From Carallia brachiata (taxonomy: Eukaryota; Streptophyta; Magnoliopsida; Malpighiales; Rhizophoraceae): DNA of 64,000 nucleotides. The translations under genes and the position numbers were made by a program. The DNA lies in contig JADCRB010000009.1 of NCBI GenBank assembly GCA_021464245.1, forward strand, positions 124,001 through 188,000. Reading direction: 5' to 3'. Below the pieces are notes generated by a model. The model had not been told where the DNA came from, searched no databases, and saw only the letters and a list, made by a program, of their open reading frames with translations. Shown in pieces: positions 60,335 through 64,000 of this stretch (its first letter is position 1; each line of letters starts with the position of its first letter).

Positions 60335-60545
60335 TTTCACTGGGGGTCGAGGCTTGATCTCAGGGGGTACTAAAATTCCGATGAGGGTTGTAGAGGTTTG
60401 ATCTCATTCGGAATGACCTGGTTCCGGTGATGGCTGTATGGGCTTGGTCCCATTCAGATTGGATAGATTCCGCTGAGGGCCGTAGAAGGCTTGATCCCAC
60501 TCGGACTAGATAGACTCCGGTAAGGGTGGTAGGAAGTTTGATCCC
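60335..60545. repeat. Tandem repeat of about 62 bp, four to five degenerate copies
   Basis: Units built on TCCG-TGAGGG-GTAG then TTGATCCCACTCGGA recur across the block with about 25% differences. Similar tandem blocks are common inside plant LTR elements; no LTR ends were found. Confidence 0.65.
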
Positions 60546-60724
60546 ACTCAGATATTTAATATCTTAGTTTTTGATCTAGCGGATCCAACTTAGTGGCAGT
60601 TAGAGAGCATATACCCAAAATATTTAGAGAGAGAAAGGAAGAGATGCAAAGTTTCAGAAGATGAGATTTTTGTTTTGCATGAGATTTTCTTTGGGATTCA
60701 AAGGATTAGAGGGGGTGCCTATTT

Positions 60725-60935
60725 ATAGGGGCTCCTTTCTCGTGTGAAAGCATCCGTGCGAAAGGAGGAAGTCGACCTTTCCGTGTGAAAGCACGCGTGC
60801 GAAAGGACGTGCGAAAGGACGTGCGAAAGGAATAAGTCGACTTTTCCCATGTGAAAGCATGTGTGTGAAAGGAATAAGTTGACTTTTCCGTGTGAAAGCA
60901 TGCATACGAAAGGAGTAAGTCGACTTTTGACTTTT
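60725..60935. repeat. Tandem repeat based on GTGTGAAAGCAT / GTGCGAAAGGA / AAGTCGACTTTTCC
   Basis: Four units of roughly 50-60 bp, each with GTGTGAAAGCA, then (C/T)GTGCGAAAGGA (triplicated at about 60795-60831), then AAGTCGACTTT or a one-base variant. AAGTCGACTT is itself a perfect palindrome. Overlapping minus-strand frames repeat the same words and are not a gene. Confidence 0.75.
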
Positions 60936-60939
60936 TTTT

Positions 60940-62570
60940 TTACTTTGACTTTTTTTTATATGTTTACAAATGCCCCCACTTTAAGGTTTGGTGAGGAAGA
61001 ACTTTTGGAACGTGATTCGAACCGAGTCTTAAAGTCCAACTTGAAACTTGAAACGTCTTGATGACTTTTTAACGTTGAAGTCTTCTAACTCCGATTAGAC
61101 CTGCTGTTGTTGGACAAATAGATACGATCTTGAAAAAATTAGCAGTTTAGCCAATATAAAAATTGAAATCTTGACTTCAAGTGAAGTCGAGCTTCCATAG
61201 CTCGTAAAAGATTTTTTATATGTCTTGAAGTTCCACAGTTCTGGTGAGGATGCTGTAATAGATAAAGAACTTGAATTTCCTATGAGGAAGGCCCAGAACT
61301 ATAGAACAACAACACATACTCATAAAGAGACAAGCTGTAGTGATGATCCCCGAGTCTGTTTTAACGTAAGGAGAGTAGTTGGAACTTTCCCGTCCGTCGC
61401 CACATCCAAGAACAAGTGAGGATGCTCACAATTTCTCAGCTCGCTGCGATAGATGTGAATTAAGGAAAGTGGTTGGAACTCCATGAAACCGAGGACATTC
61501 GAGACTGAAGTTTGAGAGCCTTTGGGGATCTTTGAAGAAGACTGCATTTTTTTCTTAACTCGAGCACCTCCAGCTTCTGATCACAAAACTTTTACAAGAG
61601 AAAGTGTAGGGGTTGGCCATTTCTTTTCTGAGAGAAAGAAGAGTTGAGGGAGGGTGAGTGTTATGATTCGGGCATGCTGAACATATATATATACACCAAA
61701 GATTTTTTTTTTTAAAAGTAAAAAAGAAGATACGCAGAATCGAGTATGGTTATCCAAGTCTCTTTTCTACATAAGAGACAAAAGAGGCAGCGGTTGATGC
61801 CCGTCACGAAAGTAATTACCGTGTGCTGATAAAGTCGTTGCACCTTATTTTATAACCGTCCTAATGAGGCCCGAGACGCAACTCCAAGTCAAGCCCGGGC
61901 TCGTCTGGTGGCCGATGATGTTGACGTCACCGGAGCCTTCCGGCTGGTTGATGCCGCCGGAAATATTCTGAAAAGAGAGACAAAATTTTGCCAAAATGAC
62001 CTCTTTCTGCTAGAAAAGCTTCTCTTGGACTTAAGTACTTATGAGGGATGAACCAATGGCTGACTCCGTAAAACCACTAAAACCAGTACGCATGCTCCCA
62101 CGGGCTACGGCTTTGATCGTTATAGCCTGAAGAAACCATCACAGTAGTAGAACTCGGACCTGCTTCATTTGAGGACGAACTATACCGGTGAGATCTACTA
62201 TCAGAACAACAGACTGTGCTTTGGGAACAGTAGTTCTCAGTACTATTTTCTTCCTGTTTCTCTGATTCTAGAACCAATAAAACACATTTTTTCCTTCGAT
62301 TGCCCCGAGCGCAGTCATGAGACAAGTTGGTAAATCTGATATGTTTTAGAAATAATACCTCCATTGTTGTGGAAGACTACCTCAAAAAATTTGCAGTTGT
62401 GCCATAGTTGGTTTCTACTTTGTGCGGGGTGACCTTCCTTCTCCCTTGTCTTGAGGTTCTGCAACTGGTTTCATCTTTCTTGTAGCAGAGGAGCAAAGGT
62501 CTAGTATGTGGTGAAGATCAGTTGAGACTGAGGCTGGGTTTTAGACTCAAACCGTCCGTTACTTTTATAT
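60940..62570. other. Probable retroelement-derived sequence, no gene assigned
   Basis: Moderate-complexity, GC-richer DNA between two tandem-repeat blocks. A minus-strand frame at 62077-62364 (95 codons, Ser-rich, ending SPWEHAYWF) and plus-strand frames near 61225 match nothing I recognise. Given the surrounding repeats the likeliest reading is the non-coding part of an LTR element. Confidence 0.35.
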
Positions 62571-62574
62571 TTTT

Positions 62575-63135
62575 GGGCCGTTCACAGTTTATACTCATGC
62601 GGGTCAGGAGTTTGGTTTGCTGGATTGTTGAGTGTTTGGATTTTGTGTTTGAGCTTTGACTTTCGCTTGGGCTTTCAAATCGGGACTTTCGATTTTTTTT
62701 TTTTGCTATTGGGCCATTCACAGTTTATACTCGTACGGGCCAGGAGTCTGGTTTGCTGGATTGTTCGCCTTTTATATTCGTGTGGAGCAGGAGTGTGCTG
62801 TAGTTGACCGCCTTTTATACTCGTGTGAGGCATGAGTGCTGAACTGTGGTGTCGCCTTTTATACTCGTGCGAGGTAGGAGTGTGCTGATGTTGATCGCCT
62901 TTTATACTCGTGCGAGGCAGGAGTGTTGAATTGTATTGGATTGATTATCGCCTTTATACTCGTGCGAGGCAGGAGTGTTTAACTGTATTGGATTGATTAT
63001 CGCCTTTTATACTCGTGCGAGACAAGAGTGTTGAACTGTATTGGATTGATTATTATTCGTGCGAGGCAGGAATGCTTTGTTGTAGAGCTGTTTGCTTTTT
63101 ATACTCGTGCGAGGCAGGAGTGTGTTGCTGGAATG
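62575..63135. repeat. Minisatellite with a TTTATACTCGTGCGAGGCAG core, about ten copies
   Basis: The core recurs near 62588, 62726, 62769, 62809, 62854, 62899, 62950, 63003, 63050 and 63098, spaced about 41-55 bp except for a gap between the first two. Each core holds the palindrome CTCGTGCGAG inside GCC...GGC, so each unit can form a small hairpin. The central units also share GAATTGTATTGGATTGATTA. Confidence 0.8.
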
Positions 63136-63164
63136 CTGTTGAGCTGTTGACTTGTTGAGCTACT

Positions 63165-63480
63165 GAGTTTATGACTTGGGTTTTGATTCAGGGTCTAGGC
63201 TTTGCCCCCAAATCTTGAGTTGGAATTTATATTTTGGCTTCGAGTTGGAATTGAGATTTTGGGAGTTTGACCTCGGGTTTGAACCCTAATTTAGATTTGT
63301 TGGGTTTTGAGCTGGAGTTTAAGTTTGGACTTTTGGGCTTGGGTTTGAATTTGGGCTTCAGGCCCGAGTTTGAATTTGGACTTGGATTTTGAACTAGAAT
63401 TTGAATCCGGGTTTGAGATCTGCCTCCGAATCTGGATTTAGGCTTTGAGTTGGATTCTGAACCTGCACATAAGTTTCAGA
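63165..63480. repeat. Degenerate GGGTTTGAATTTGG simple-sequence tract, then a T-rich tract
   Basis: Short units of GGGTTTGAATTTGG, TTTGGACTTGG and similar recur irregularly from about 63165 to 63470. Positions 63481-63635 are mostly T with regular C or G. The Lys-rich frame on the minus strand is a composition artefact. Confidence 0.65.
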
Positions 63481-63769
63481 CATTTTTTTTTTGTTTTTTT
63501 GTTTTGTTTGTCTTTTTGTTTCCCTTTTTTTTTCTCTCTTTTTTTTCTTTTTTTGTGCTTTTTTTTGCTTTTTTTTTGCACTTCTTTTTTTGAATCTTTT
63601 TTTTTGAATTGTTTTTTTGCTGTTTTTTTTTTTACACGGTAACGATTTAGAAATTTACCGTTTGATTGGGCCAGGTCTGGATGCGTTAATAGCATGCAAG
63701 CGTAAATTCATGTTGACTTTAGGGACGGTAGTCTGGTTGACTGAGACTACGTCTTCCTGCAAAATGATT

Positions 63770-64000
63770 TTATTTTGGTTCATGAGTTTCAAGATCAGCT
63801 CCTTTAAAACGAAGCACTTCTCGGGTTGGATGGTTGACTGTGCGGTGATACCTGCAGAATTTTGGATCGTTGACTCGATCCTTGGGATTGGGTTGCTTAC
63901 AGTCCGGGAGTTTGATCAACTTAGCTTCTAAAAGTTGATCGAAAATGTCTGGAACGTCGGAGTCGGGGAATGGATACTTCTTCTGTTCCAACTCTCGCAA
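63770..64000 (-). mobile_element. Fragment of a Ty3/gypsy-type gag region
   Basis: An open minus-strand frame of 76 codons enters from the right edge and stops at 63770. It carries the block FPDSDVPDIFDQLLE, then KLIKLPDC and a FCRYHR segment, which resemble the gag-derived region of plant Ty3/gypsy retrotransposon proteins that precedes a C-x-x-H-R-type zinc-binding motif. The frame then diverges and ends. No protease, reverse transcriptase or integrase motif lies to the left, where the frame would continue, so it is a truncated or non-autonomous element. Confidence 0.7.

Noticed and set aside
62077..62364. 95-codon minus-strand frame, Ser-rich, ending SPWEHAYWF
   Set aside because: No family recognised, no splice or promoter support, and surrounded by repeat DNA; kept only as a note.
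1..64000. CRISPR array, operon or bacterial mobile island
   Set aside because: Tandem repeats present lack CRISPR geometry, and intron-containing plant genes rule out a prokaryotic origin.

Overview
The window is nuclear DNA of a flowering plant, most likely a eudicot. Exons are GC-richer islands with GT-AG introns in a very AT-rich background full of small transposons, and the genes are plant-specific families (CYP81 cytochromes P450, a HOS15/TBL1-type LisH-WD40 gene, a QALGGH zinc finger with an EAR motif). I cannot name the species.

Layout. Positions 1-611 hold the last three exons of a plus-strand gene I do not recognise. Positions 2240-40169 are a CYP81 cluster of five two-exon genes. 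Copies A (2240-6242), B (10842-15063) and C (18388-21516) lie head to tail on the minus strand and share coding sequence, introns and spacers, so they are a recent tandem array. Only A reads cleanly from end to end (502 residues). B has a one-base deletion just before the ExxR motif. C has a one-base deletion that replaces its last residues. Copies D (25281-28828, minus) and E (37795-40169, plus) belong to a second CYP81 lineage, are both intact (499 residues each) and face away from each other across about 9 kb of repeats. No other biosynthetic gene type sits between them, so this is a tandem P450 family and not a mixed pathway cluster.

Positions 42751-52013 hold a HOS15-like gene whose exon structure can be followed to the natural stop. 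It carries a shortened LisH motif, an in-frame stop in exon 2 and a deletion with frameshift in a WD40 exon, so it is read as a pseudogene. A piece of its coiled-coil exon is also present inside the intron of CYP81 copy E. Positions 56890-57486 encode an intact single-exon C2H2 zinc-finger repressor. From about 59850 to the end the window is repeat DNA: three different tandem-repeat blocks and a minus-strand fragment of a Ty3/gypsy-type gag region running off the right edge.

Mobile DNA is abundant and often precisely bounded: a solo LTR with a 5-bp target duplication, three hAT-like non-autonomous elements with 8-bp duplications, two LINE-like 3' ends, two SINE-like sequences, several palindromic MITEs and a fold-back element with polypyrimidine/polypurine arms. 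Because the P450 copies are recent duplicates, several insertions have an empty site in a sister copy, which orders the events: duplication first, then insertion. All boundaries and comparisons were made by eye; identities are estimates, and the disabling mutations assume the assembly is correct.
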